Shown: positions 36,526 to 45,459, numbered from the stretch's first letter. The stretch is DNA of 64,000 bases from Nocardia jinanensis (GCF_014645735.1 NZ_BMMH01000002.1:849635-913634), one strand, 5' to 3'. Notes: generated by a model not told the origin, from the sequence alone. Numbers and translations are program-made.

Positions 36526-37560
36526 CTATCGCAGAACGCTGCTCTCGCGCAGAATCACCCGTCCGGGCACGAATTCGTGGATCCGCGAGGCCGTGGCGGA
36601 GTCGTCGAGCGCGAGCGCAACGGCGCGCTCGCCGATATCGACCAGCGACAGCGCTACGGTCGAAAGACCGGGCACATGGTCACGCAGCGTCGGAATATCG
36701 TCGAACCCGGCGACGCAGACATCGCCGGGGACCGCGAGGCCGAGCTCACGCCACGCCGCGATCGCTCCGATGGCCATCACGTCGCTCACGGCGAAAACGC
36801 AGGGCGTGACATCGCCGGCCTCTCCGGAATGCAGATCCAGCGCGGCGGAAAGGCGACGAGCGGCACTGAAACCACCGTCACGAGAGAAGTCCCCCGCGAT
36901 CTCCACCAGCGGTGTCACGCCCTGCGTCGCGAGAGCTTCGACAAAGCCGTTGCGCCGGTCGACAGCGGTCCTGATATTGCCCGGTCCGCCGATGACGGCG
37001 AAGTCCCGGTGCCCCTGCCCGAGCAGCGCGGACGCCAATTCCGCTGATGCCGAATAGTTTTCGGGCTCCACGGCGGCACCGAAGGACAGCGGCTGCCCTA
37101 TCACGACCACCTTGCCGCCGTTGTCCAGATACAGCGCGCATTCCTTCTCGAGATCGCGGTCGAGATCCCCGCTCTGGCGCGAACCCGCCAGGATGATCGC
37201 ATCGGCGCGGTGCGAGATGAAGGTACTCACGGATTCGCGTTCGATATCGAAATCGCGTCGCGTACTCGCCAGCAGGACGAGCTTGCCCGCCCTGCGCGCC
37301 GCCGCCTGGACACCCTGCACGATCGAGGAGAAGTAGGGATCGGCGATATCGTGCACGACGAGTCCGATGAGCCCGGTCGACGACCGCGCGAGTGCCTGGG
37401 CCTGGGCATTTGCCACATATCCCAATTCAGCGGCCGCGGCACGAACCCGGTCGGCGACGCCTTCGCCGGGAACCCGTGACGAGCCGTTGAGCACGCGGGA
37501 CGCGGTCGCCAGGGAGACGCCCGCCCGGGTCGCGACGTCTTGCAATCTCACAGCCGCCAT
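36526..37560 (-). CDS. LacI-family regulator
   Basis: 344 residues: N-terminal HTH (VRLQDVATRAGVSLATASRV with hinge helix AQAQALARSST) and a sugar-binding-protein-like effector domain (GLVVHDIADPYFSSIVQGV, then GFDDIPTLRDHVPGLSTV). It lies between two oppositely oriented operons that carry the same operator core, so it most likely represses both until a sugar or a catabolic intermediate binds. The 176 bases to the divergent dehydrogenase gene contain the second operator. Confidence 0.92.
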   Translation of the reverse strand: MAAVRLQDVATRAGVSLATASRVLNGSSRVPGEGVADRVRAAAAELGYVANAQAQALARSSTGLIGLVVHDIADPYFSSIVQGVQAAARRAGKLVLLASTRRDFDIERESVSTFISHRADAIILAGSRQSGDLDRDLEKECALYLDNGGKVVVIGQPLSFGAAVEPENYSASAELASALLGQGHRDFAVIGGPGNIRTAVDRRNGFVEALATQGVTPLVEIAGDFSRDGGFSAARRLSAALDLHSGEAGDVTPCVFAVSDVMAIGAIAAWRELGLAVPGDVCVAGFDDIPTLRDHVPGLSTVALSLVDIGERAVALALDDSATASRIHEFVPGRVILRESSVLR

Positions 37561-37622
37561 GGCTTCGTGCCTCGTTCTCTCGGTAGGCGTGGGGGTTGAC
37601 CGGACTTCGCGACTAGCATAGC

Positions 37623-37640
37623 TTGGAAAGCGCATTCCGA
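37623..37640. promoter_or_regulatory. LacI operator, copy 2
   Basis: Core GGAAAGCGCATTCC at 37625-37638, between the LacI start (37560) and the dehydrogenase start (37737). It equals the core at 36443-36456 read on the other strand; the flanking T and A positions also match, giving an 18-bp consensus of the form TnGGAAAGCGCATTCCnA. Confidence 0.82.
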
Positions 37641-37736
37641 CGCTGACTTGTCCACTCGCCGTGTGCGGGTCCCTCCGCACCGTCCACGACCCGTTCTGCG
37701 GTCGTCGGCCACGCAAATCAGAAGAGGCACATACCA

Positions 37737-38900
37737 ATGCCCGATTCCACTCCTCCGCGCACGCTCCGCATCGCCATGAACGGCGTCACCGGTCGCATGG
37801 GCTACCGCCAGCATCTGATGCGATCGATCCTGCCGATCCGCGACGCCGGTGGGGTGCTGCTCCCGGACGGCACCCGCGTTCCGGTCGAGCCGATCCTGGT
37901 CGGCCGCAATGGCGCCAAACTCGCCGAACTCGCCGAACAACACGGCATCGCCGAGTGGAGCACCGACGCCGCCGCCGTCCTCGCCGATCCGTCCATCGAT
38001 ATCTACTTCGACGCGCAGGTCACCTCACGTCGCGCCGAGGCGCTCGCGGCGGCGATGAAGGCGGGTAAACATATCTTCACCGAGAAGCCGACCGCCGAAA
38101 CGCTGGCCGAGGCCGTCGAGCTCGCCAGGGTAGCCGCGAACGCCGGCGTCACCGCGGGAGTCGTGCACGACAAGCTCTACCTGCCCGGCCTGGTGAAGTT
38201 GCGCAGGCTCGTCGACGAAGGCTTCTTCGGCCGGATCCTCTCGCTGCGCGGCGAATTCGGCTATTGGGTCTTCGAGGGCGACGGCCAACCCGCCCAGCGC
38301 CCCAGCTGGAACTACCGGGCCGAAGACGGCGGCGGCATCGTCGTCGACATGTTCTGTCACTGGAATTACGTGCTCGAGGGCCTGCTCGGCAAGGTCGAGG
38401 CGGTAACCGCGAAGGCGACCACCCACATCCCCACACGATGGGACGAACAGGGCAAGCCGTATCCGGCCACCGCCGACGATGCCGCGTATGGGATCTTCGA
38501 GATGGAGGGCGGCGTTATCGCACAGATCAACTCGTCGTGGGCCGTGCGCGTGTACCGCGATGAGCTCGTCGAGTTCCAGATCGACGGAACGCACGGCTCT
38601 GCCGTCGCCGGCTTGCGCACATGCGTCGCGCAGCATCGCTCGCATACGCCCAAGCCGGTCTGGAATCCGGATCTCCCGGTCACCGAGCCGTTCCGTGATC
38701 AATGGTTGGAAGTGCCCGCGAACGCGGATCTGGACAACGGATTCAAGTTGCAGTGGGAGGAGTTCCTGACCGATGTGGTGAACGAACGGCCGCACCGCTA
38801 CGGGCTGCTCTCCGCCGCACGCGGTGTTCAGCTGGCCGAACTGGGCCTGCGCAGCTCCGCCGAGGGCCGTCGGATCGAGATCCCGGAGGTCACGCTGTGA
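37737..38900 (+). CDS. Gfo/Idh/MocA-family dehydrogenase
   Basis: 387 residues. A Rossmann-type N-terminus (RIAMNGVTGRMGYRQHLMR) with an inserted loop, the family EKP motif in HIFTEKPTAETLAEAV, and a C-terminal alpha/beta domain with DDAAYGIFEMEGG. These enzymes oxidise sugars, inositols or anhydrosugars with NAD(P). It starts with ATG after GAAGAGG and is followed by two genes with GTGA and ATGA overlaps. LacI control and the transport operon suggest it makes the first oxidation of the imported compound. Confidence 0.9.
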   Translation: MPDSTPPRTLRIAMNGVTGRMGYRQHLMRSILPIRDAGGVLLPDGTRVPVEPILVGRNGAKLAELAEQHGIAEWSTDAAAVLADPSIDIYFDAQVTSRRAEALAAAMKAGKHIFTEKPTAETLAEAVELARVAANAGVTAGVVHDKLYLPGLVKLRRLVDEGFFGRILSLRGEFGYWVFEGDGQPAQRPSWNYRAEDGGGIVVDMFCHWNYVLEGLLGKVEAVTAKATTHIPTRWDEQGKPYPATADDAAYGIFEMEGGVIAQINSSWAVRVYRDELVEFQIDGTHGSAVAGLRTCVAQHRSHTPKPVWNPDLPVTEPFRDQWLEVPANADLDNGFKLQWEEFLTDVVNERPHRYGLLSAARGVQLAELGLRSSAEGRRIEIPEVTL

Positions 38901-40087
38901 CCGCGACGTCCACGGGTGTGTCGGTCGTCCTGCCCATCGACGGCCGGTCCGAGCGGTATGTTCTCGGTGCGCCGGGCGCGTGGAAGCGGCCGACCCGACC
39001 GATCACCTCGCGCGTGGCTTTCGCAGCCGCGCACGTGATTCCGCGTGCGACGGCGGACAACACACCGGGTGCGCCCGCAGCTGTCGACTGGGACGCGACC
39101 CTGGCCTACCGGCACGGATTGTGGTCCTACGGGCTCGGTGTCGCCGATGCCATGGACACCGCACAGCGCGGAATGGGCCTCGACTGGCAAGCGACAGTGG
39201 AATTGATCCAGCGATCCGGCGCCGAGGCGGCATCGGTCGGCGGCAGGCTCGCCTGCGGAGCCGGAACCGATCAGCTCGACCTCGCCGGACTCCCCTCCGG
39301 ATCGGCCGGACTCGCCAGGATCGTCGATGCCTATCGCGAACAGATCGACGTGGTGTCCGACGCCGGAGCGCAGGTGATTCTGATGGCCTCCCGGGCACTC
39401 GTACAGGTCGCCCGTTCGGCCGCCGACTACCTGTACGTCTACGAGAAACTGCTGGCAAGCGTGGATCGACCGGTGATCCTGCACTGGCTCGGCACCATGT
39501 TCGATCCCGCGCTGCACGGATATTGGGGCAACGCTGATATCGATACCGCCACCGAGACCTTCCGCTCGCTCATCGAGAACAACAGATCGAAGATCGACGG
39601 AGTCAAGGTCTCACTGCTCGACGCAGCACACGAGGTCGCACTGCGACGCGCGCTGCCCGACGGGGTACGGCTGTATACGGGAGACGATTTCAACTATCCC
39701 GAGCTGATAATCGGTGACGAGCACGGGCATTCGGATGCACTGCTGGGTATATTCGCGGCGATCTACCCGGCCGCGTCCACCGCACTACAGGAACTCGACA
39801 GCGGAAATGTGGTGGGTGCGTCGGCGATCCTGAGCGCCACACAGGAACTCGGTCGTCATATCTTCGCCGCGCCGACGTATTACTACAAGACAGGTATCGC
39901 GTTCTTGTCGTGGCTCAACGATAAGCAACCGGGCTTCTCGATGGTGGCAGGGCTGTCCACGGGCCGATCGGTTCCTCATCTGGCCGAATTGTTCCGGCTC
40001 GCGGACAAGGCGGGACTGTTGTCGGACCCGGAACTGGCCGCGCACCGCATGCGGATCTACCTCGAACTGAACGGATCGGTCTCATGA
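38897..40087 (+). CDS. DUF993 protein, DHDPS/aldolase-like TIM barrel
   Basis: 396-residue member of DUF993, a group related to dihydrodipicolinate-synthase-type class I aldolases. The barrel strands carry QVILMASRALVQVARSAAD, PVILHWLGTMFDPALHGYWG and, importantly, KIDGVKVSLLD, where the Lys is at the position of the Schiff-base Lys of DHDPS (inference). Activity is unknown. The GTG start overlaps the dehydrogenase stop. Between a dehydrogenase and an isomerase, a retro-aldol cleavage of a keto-sugar is the natural guess. Confidence 0.82.
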   Translation: MTATSTGVSVVLPIDGRSERYVLGAPGAWKRPTRPITSRVAFAAAHVIPRATADNTPGAPAAVDWDATLAYRHGLWSYGLGVADAMDTAQRGMGLDWQATVELIQRSGAEAASVGGRLACGAGTDQLDLAGLPSGSAGLARIVDAYREQIDVVSDAGAQVILMASRALVQVARSAADYLYVYEKLLASVDRPVILHWLGTMFDPALHGYWGNADIDTATETFRSLIENNRSKIDGVKVSLLDAAHEVALRRALPDGVRLYTGDDFNYPELIIGDEHGHSDALLGIFAAIYPAASTALQELDSGNVVGASAILSATQELGRHIFAAPTYYYKTGIAFLSWLNDKQPGFSMVAGLSTGRSVPHLAELFRLADKAGLLSDPELAAHRMRIYLELNGSVS

Positions 40088-40956
40088 CATCGGCTGCGGC
40101 ACAGCGAATACCATTCGACCTGGCCGATCCCTACCGGTCGCTGTCGCTGAACACGGCAACGACGAAGATGTGGACCCTCGCCGAGGCGGTGGACGGTGCT
40201 GCCCGTGCGGGGCTCGGCGCGATCGGCCTGTGGCGCGATCGGGTCGACGAGATCGGTGTCGCCACCGCGGCGAAGATCGTCGCCGATGCGGGGTTGCGTG
40301 TCTCCAGTCTGTGCCGCGGCGGCTTCCTGACCGAACCGGGCGACGGGCAGGCGGCACTCGACGACAACCGCCGTGCCATCGACGACGCGGCGACACTGGC
40401 CACGCCGGAACTCGTGATGGTGGTGGGCGGAATGCCGGACCAAGGCCTCGTCGCCGCGCGGGAGCGGGTGCACGAGCGGCTCGCACTGCTGGTCCCCTAT
40501 GCGGCCGAGCGCGGTGTCCGCCTCGCCCTGGAGCCGCTGCACCCGATGTTCTGTGCCGACCGTGCGGTGATTTCCACACTGGCACAGGCCTTGTCGATGG
40601 CGCAGCCGTATCCGGCGGAGACCGTGGGTGTCGTGGTCGACACCTTCCATATCTGGTGGGATCCCGCCCTGGAGGAACAGATCGCACAGGCCGGTGCATC
40701 CGGACGGATCAGCTCGTATCAGGTGTGCGACTGGCTGAACCCGATGACCGCCGATCCGCTGCTGTCGCGGGGCATGATGGGCGACGGCGTCATCGACTTC
40801 GCGACTATCGGTCAGTGGGTTCGCGCCGCCGGTTACCGCGGCGACGTCGAGGTCGAGATTTTCAATGCCGCGATCTGGGCCGGCGACGGCCGGGAAGTAA
40901 TCGAGACGATGAAGCAGCGCTACCGCGATCTGGTCCTTCCGTCCCTCGTGGACTGA
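40084..40956 (+). CDS. Sugar-phosphate isomerase/epimerase-like TIM barrel
   Basis: 290 residues of the xylose-isomerase-like (AP_endonuc_2) superfamily: LSLNTATTKMWTLAEAVDGA at the N-terminus, then metal-site regions RLALEPLHPMF, GVVVDTFHIWWDP and VEVEIFNAAIW with Glu, Asp, His and Glu ligands. Such proteins isomerise or epimerise sugars or inositol derivatives, or act as dehydratases. ATGA overlap with the DUF993 gene; last gene of the operon. Confidence 0.87.
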   Translation: MTSAAAQRIPFDLADPYRSLSLNTATTKMWTLAEAVDGAARAGLGAIGLWRDRVDEIGVATAAKIVADAGLRVSSLCRGGFLTEPGDGQAALDDNRRAIDDAATLATPELVMVVGGMPDQGLVAARERVHERLALLVPYAAERGVRLALEPLHPMFCADRAVISTLAQALSMAQPYPAETVGVVVDTFHIWWDPALEEQIAQAGASGRISSYQVCDWLNPMTADPLLSRGMMGDGVIDFATIGQWVRAAGYRGDVEVEIFNAAIWAGDGREVIETMKQRYRDLVLPSLVD

Positions 40957-41068
40957 ACCCGGACACGGCAGCCCAGAATAAACGGTCCTGGACCGGGAAT
41001 CGGCCGACCAGCTCCCATGATGGGCGAACTGCGCTTTCACCTGTGGTCGCCGTATCCTTCTCCCGCGG

Positions 41069-41119
41069 CACTATGGCCCGCGTCGTTGCCACACCAGCAG
41101 TGCGACGCGGGCCATAGTG
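41069..41119. repeat. Long perfect inverted repeat, 17 bp arms
   Basis: CACTATGGCCCGCGTCG (41069-41085) and its exact complement (41103-41119) flank a 17-base loop. It lies 112 bases after the isomerase-like gene and 5 bases before the ATG of the truncated CFA synthase. It could be a terminator for the upstream operon or part of the leader of the lost gene. There is no U-tract. Confidence 0.75.
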
Positions 41120-41124
41120 GTCGG

Positions 41125-41545
41125 ATGGGTGACAAGGCTACGATCGCCGCCGCGTTCGAACCGCTGCTGCGCGCCACCTTGGGCCCGCGCCCTGCGGTGG
41201 GGCTCGAATTCTGGGACGGCAGCACGATCCGACCCCATGGTGAAAGCCCCGGCACGATGCGCGTGCGGTCCGAGGATGCGCTGCGCCACCTGGTCTGGGC
41301 ACCTGGCGAACTCGGCTTGGCACGTGCGTTCGTCTCCGGCACAGTGGATCTCGACGGCGACATCTTCGAGATCCTTCGAGCACTCCAGTCGACCGCGCCG
41401 AACGACGCCCGCCTCGGTCTCGGGGCGGCCTGGCAGGCCATCGGCGCGGCGCGGCGACTCGGGGCGCTCGGTCGCCGCCCGCAGCCACCACCGGAGGAAG
41501 CGCGGCCGCAGCGCGGACCGCTGCACACCCGGGAACGCCGATATG
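41125..41545 (+). pseudogene. Cyclopropane-fatty-acid synthase, N-terminal fragment
   Basis: Begins normally with ATG at 41125 and encodes the N-terminal non-catalytic domain of CFA-synthase-like methyltransferases: AFEPLLRATLGPRPAVGLEF, LRHLVWAPGELGLARAFVSG, DLDGDIFEILRALQS and the basic linker RRPQPPPEEARPQRG. Homology ends near 41545, before the SAM-binding domain, where the 3' end of a HEAT-repeat gene on the other strand begins. About 140 of the expected 420 residues remain. Non-functional as an enzyme. Confidence 0.82.
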
Positions 41546-41600
41546 CCCGCGACACGGCGTGTCTGGGGATAGACCGTACCGGCCTGCGACAGAAGCACTT

Positions 41601-42404
41601 TCAGGATTCGCGGGCTGCGATTGCGGCTTGGATTCGTCGCAGCGTGCGCAGGCCCTTCTTCGCGGCGACGCTCACCATGCCGTCGAAAACGGTCGAGCCC
41701 CGGTCGTGGGCCATCAGCCGTTCCAGTGTGGGCACGGCACGATCGTCGCCGGTCGAACCGAGCGCGACAGCCGCCCAGTATCGCTGGTCCGGGTCGTCGC
41801 TATCGGCTGCCTCACACAACCTCGAGATGACGTCCGGGGCAAATTTGGCCAGCGCGCTGGCGATATAGCCGATCCGGTAGTACCGGCGGTTCTCGAATTC
41901 GTCCCATAGTGCAGCCAGGGCGGCATCGCCGCCGATCCTGCCGAGGGCCTCGGCGGCACGTTCGCGCATTCCGCCGATCGAGTCCTGCAGCGCGGGCGTG
42001 AGCGCCGGGACGATCGATTCGTCGCCGAGTGTGCCCAGAGCGATCACTGCTTGCTCTCGAGCCATCTCCTGTGGGTGGTCCAGCATCGCGACCAAGCCGG
42101 GAACCGCGTCGCGGAAGCCGAGTGCCGCGCAGCCCATCGCGGCCCATGCCTGGCAGTTGTACCGAGTGTCGGCCAGTGACGCGAGTAGCGGTGCCTTCAG
42201 AGTGTCGTCGCCGAAGACCGCCGCCCGGTTCAACGCCCGGCTGTAGAGCGACCGGTGATAGTCGGGATAGTCGCGGACGAGCGTGCACAGTGCTTCCTTG
42301 GCGGAGGTGTCGCCGTGCGCAGCTCGCACGAGCAGGAGCCGCAGATTTTCCTCGCGGGTCTCGAGATCGCCGTCTTCGAGGCATCGTGCATCAGCTGGGT
42401 TCAC
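41601..42404 (-). CDS. HEAT-repeat protein
   Basis: 267 residues made largely of HEAT (PBS-lyase-type) helical repeats of about 31 residues, for example AWAAMGCAALGFRDAVPGLV, EQAVIALGTLGDESIVPALT and ERAAEALGRIGGDAALAALW. These form a curved protein-binding scaffold. The GTG at 42404 is the most likely start, though the frame is open further upstream. It shares HEAT repeats with the gene at 45928-46674, but the N-termini differ. The binding partner is unknown. Confidence 0.8.
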   Translation of the reverse strand: MNPADARCLEDGDLETREENLRLLLVRAAHGDTSAKEALCTLVRDYPDYHRSLYSRALNRAAVFGDDTLKAPLLASLADTRYNCQAWAAMGCAALGFRDAVPGLVAMLDHPQEMAREQAVIALGTLGDESIVPALTPALQDSIGGMRERAAEALGRIGGDAALAALWDEFENRRYYRIGYIASALAKFAPDVISRLCEAADSDDPDQRYWAAVALGSTGDDRAVPTLERLMAHDRGSTVFDGMVSVAAKKGLRTLRRIQAAIAARES

Positions 42405-42548
42405 CGCCCAACGGTACCTGGCAACCTGCAGCGTTCGAGCACGCTGGACGGCTACCACGAGCACCTGCACCGACGCTGAACGACGTCATCCGCAACGGCG
42501 CCCGCCGCACCCGCGACAACAAGCGCTTACCAGGACGTTCGTGACGAC

Positions 42549-43367
42549 CTAGAGTGCGCTGTCGAGAATCGAGCGGGCGAGGGCGTCGGCGTCCTCGAGC
42601 ATCGCGAGATGCCCGACTCCGCGAAGGTACTCCAGCTCGGCACCGGGCACCGCCTCGTACTGGCGCGCCGATGCCGGGTCCCAACGAGGGTCGGAATCCC
42701 CGAAGATCACGAGGAGGGGTTTTCCGGCGTCGACGAGGCGCTGGGGTACGGTCCGCGCGGCGATATAGTCGCCGTTGGCGGCGAGAATCGCGCGGAACGC
42801 GCGATAAGACGTCCTTCGCAGGTCGGCCGCAGCCCCGTCGGGCACCGTGATCGGGGCCGCCGCGGTCGCCGCCAGTCCGCGGCGGATCATCGAGTCGGTA
42901 CGGATCGCCCACACGAGCGGACCGAAGGGCGGCGAAGTGAGGGCCCGGATGATCGCCGGCTCGGGGAGCAGCGCTGCGTGACCCGGCCCCGTGCTGACCA
43001 GGACCAGCTCGCCGACCAGGTCTGGACGCCGCTCCACGAGGGCGGTAGCGACGTACCCGCCGCTGGAGTGACCGACCACCTTCAGATTTCGGGCGCCGAG
43101 CTCGTCCAACACCGCCGCCGTCCGATCCGCCTGCTGCGGAACGGCGTACGTCGACGCCGGCTCGGACCGGCCGCATCCCGGAAGGTCGATCGTGATCACC
43201 CGGTACTTCGTGGCGAGCGACGGCACCACCGGTGCCCACATCGAACCGGTCGCGCCCGAGCCGTGGATGAGTAGCAAGGGCGGTGCCGCCGGGTTTCCGT
43301 CGATGACGACGTGCACTCCGCGGACTGTCATGTCATCGCCTGTCCGGGTGGGACTCGATTCGCTCAT
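42549..43367 (-). CDS. Alpha/beta hydrolase
   Basis: 272 residues with the hydrolase fold landmarks: oxyanion region LLIHGSGATGSMW, the nucleophile elbow GHSSGG, Asp in VIFGDSDPRWDP and the His in VGHLAMLED. Substrate unknown. It is divergent from an AraC-type regulator, with 78 bases between the starts, so it is likely under its control. Confidence 0.9.
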   Translation of the reverse strand: MSESSPTRTGDDMTVRGVHVVIDGNPAAPPLLLIHGSGATGSMWAPVVPSLATKYRVITIDLPGCGRSEPASTYAVPQQADRTAAVLDELGARNLKVVGHSSGGYVATALVERRPDLVGELVLVSTGPGHAALLPEPAIIRALTSPPFGPLVWAIRTDSMIRRGLAATAAAPITVPDGAAADLRRTSYRAFRAILAANGDYIAARTVPQRLVDAGKPLLVIFGDSDPRWDPASARQYEAVPGAELEYLRGVGHLAMLEDADALARSILDSAL

Positions 43368-43445
43368 ACCTTCAGCTTCGTCGCGGGCTCGTCGCGCCGT
43401 ATTGGACGAATGTCACGTCAGCCCACTCCGGCTAGCCTGGAATGT

Positions 43446-44270
43446 ATGACCGCAACCGGCCGATTGGACTGGAGTCGGGTCGATGTCGCCGTCCCGGTCC
43501 GACTACCGGATCCGGGAGTCCGGATGGCGGGTTTCCGTTACCACGACGTTGCCCCCGTCGACATCACGATGATCCCGCATCCCTTGATCACGCTCCTGTT
43601 CGATCTCAGCGAGCACGGAGTCGTCTACGACGTTCACGGGCACCCGGTCACGGGGAACGCGGTCGTCGGCCTCCGCGCCGGCGCCTTACGCATCACCAGC
43701 GCCGGGGCCGGCGACGTCCTGCAGATCCGTGTGTCCCCCGTCATCGCCGCAGCGATTCTCCGAGACACCGACATCATCGGCGGCACCGTGACACCGTTGC
43801 CGGAACTGTGGGGCAGCCGCACTGCCATCTTGACCGAGCGACTCCGTTCGACGCCGTCGTGGGACGACCGGTTCGCAATCGCGGCCGCTTTCCTTCGAAG
43901 CCGGGTACCTCGCGGATTCGGTGTAGCACCCGAGATCACGTACGCCTGGGATCAGACCGTCCGCACCAGAGGCCGGCTCCGCATCGAGACCCTTGCCACG
44001 GAGACCGGCTGGACCCGCCAGCGACTCTGGTCGCGCTTCCGGACCTATATCGGGGTCTCGCCCAAGCATGCGGCCGAACTCGTCCGCTTCGACCATGCCG
44101 CCCATCTCCTAGCGGCAGGGCGCTCACCTGCGGAAGCCGCCGTCGAGGCCGGCTATGCCGACCAATCCCATCTTCACCGTAGAACGAAGGCGATTACCGA
44201 TATGACCCCCACTGTCGTCGCGAGGGCACCATGGCTCTCGATCGACGAAGTCGCCTGGCCGACAACCTGA
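43446..44270 (+). CDS. AraC-family regulator
   Basis: 274 residues: an N-terminal ligand-type domain (PDPGVRMAGFRYHDVAPVDI) and a C-terminal AraC HTH (RLRIETLATETGWTRQRLWS, then GRSPAEAAVEAGYADQSHLH). Probably regulates the divergent alpha/beta hydrolase gene. Confidence 0.9.
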   Translation: MTATGRLDWSRVDVAVPVRLPDPGVRMAGFRYHDVAPVDITMIPHPLITLLFDLSEHGVVYDVHGHPVTGNAVVGLRAGALRITSAGAGDVLQIRVSPVIAAAILRDTDIIGGTVTPLPELWGSRTAILTERLRSTPSWDDRFAIAAAFLRSRVPRGFGVAPEITYAWDQTVRTRGRLRIETLATETGWTRQRLWSRFRTYIGVSPKHAAELVRFDHAAHLLAAGRSPAEAAVEAGYADQSHLHRRTKAITDMTPTVVARAPWLSIDEVAWPTT

Positions 44271-44410
44271 TCCCCACCGCCGAACGAATATCGACGGCCT
44301 GTCCGACGGGTATATGAGAACCGGAGTGAGCACACTCGTCCCGCGAGGCCGGCCCGCGGTCCCGCCGGATCTGCTGGGGTCGCGATTCCCGTTGCGGGCC
44401 TCTGCTTCGT

Positions 44411-44614
44411 TCAGACTGCGCTTCCTGCCGACAACGCCCCGAGTGCGCGTAGGGCCTCCGCGGTCTCCCGCTGGGCTTCCGCCTGTGCGAGGGCAGCATG
44501 TGCCTGCGCCTGAGCGATCACGTTCCGCCGCTCCGCTCCGCTGGTCGTCTCCCCGGTGGTGAGGCCACTGAGTAGTGCCTCGGCGCGCTGCTTGTGGGTG
44601 GTGTAGTCATCCAT
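44411..44614 (-). CDS. Small hypothetical protein, 67 residues
   Basis: Ala/Glu/Gln-rich helical protein (DDYTTHKQRAEALLSGLTTG, then IAQAQAHAALAQAEAQRETA). The ATG at 44614 gives a compact coiled-coil-like protein; in-frame sequence upstream is less coding-like. Function unknown. Confidence 0.6.
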   Translation of the reverse strand: MDDYTTHKQRAEALLSGLTTGETTSGAERRNVIAQAQAHAALAQAEAQRETAEALRALGALSAGSAV

Positions 44615-44789
44615 CGGGCGATTCTCGCACCCGACGGCGCCGGCCACACCGAAGGTAGAATCAGCACCGATCACCCTCACCCACAGAGGTTCTGCCACTC
44701 CAGTTCACGCTCGAGTCGTTGTCCGAGCCTCTCGATCGTGAGGTGACCATCGTTGCGGGGGTTCACCACCGCCGAGGTAGAGGCAGGGA

Positions 44790-45176
44790 ATGACGAAGAA
44801 GCTCATCGCCGCTGCTGCGGCTCTGTCCGCGGGCGTCATCGCACTGACCGGGTGCTCGAGTGACGCCGACGTGGTGTCCAAGAACCTGTCCAAAGAATCC
44901 GACCAGTTCAAGATCAACCGCCGCGTGGTGTTCTTCAACGGAATCACCGACAAGTATCTGCTGTCCATCGAGGGCAAATGCTCGATCAAGGACGAGAACA
45001 GCCAGCTCGAGGTTACTTGTAAGACCGGTGATGACGAATACAAGAAGCACTTCCTCGGACTCTCGGACAACGTGAGCTACTTCGTGGAACAGCTCGAAGA
45101 CGCCAACGTCAGCCGTTACCACTACAAGGTGATCTTCAAGCCCGAGACCATCCTCCCCGACGTCGACCGCCCCTGA
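44790..45176 (+). CDS. Phage-type beta-sandwich lipoprotein
   Basis: 128-residue lipoprotein with lipobox ALTGC (Cys near residue 22). The mature part (VVSKNLSKESDQFKINRRVV, FFNGITDKYLLSIEGKCSI, then LEVTCKTGDDEYKKHFLGLS) belongs to a family seen mainly in actinobacteriophages and prophages, annotated there as beta-sandwich lipoprotein. Lower GC and many Lys codons set it apart from its neighbours, a sign of transfer. Surface lipoproteins of phages sometimes block superinfection, but that role is only a guess here. Confidence 0.8.
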   Translation: MTKKLIAAAAALSAGVIALTGCSSDADVVSKNLSKESDQFKINRRVVFFNGITDKYLLSIEGKCSIKDENSQLEVTCKTGDDEYKKHFLGLSDNVSYFVEQLEDANVSRYHYKVIFKPETILPDVDRP

Positions 45177-45437
45177 GCCCGGGCTCCGGCCGACTACCGA
45201 ACCCGCGCCTCACCGATGGAATTCAGCCGAGACCCACCCAGGTTCCCCCGGCGACACCCTCCGGGAATCGACGAACCCGCGCGCTCGGGCCGAAGGTGCC
45301 AGGACACGGCGAACTGGATGCCGCCGACGCCCGCCGAACCGATCTCGCCGACAGCAGAGGTCCGACGCGACCGTCGAGACGCACCCGGTGCACGCGTTCA
45401 CCACGCTCGACGTCGACGATCGCATCGCCGCGGTGAC

Positions 45438-45459
45438 GGCCCGCGCTCGAGCGCGGGCC
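45438..45459. terminator. 22-base perfect palindrome
   Basis: A fully self-complementary 22-base sequence (first half GGCCCGCGCTC) centred on CTCGAG lies 18 bases beyond the end of the RibD-like remnant and between convergent genes. It can form a hairpin with a small TCGA loop and probably ends transcription. The rest of 45177-45477 (301 bases) shows no gene. Confidence 0.55.

Noticed and set aside
45174..45185. Palindrome GAGCCCGGGCTC at the end of the lipoprotein gene as a terminator
   Set aside because: It has no loop and only six base pairs per arm, too weak without further support.
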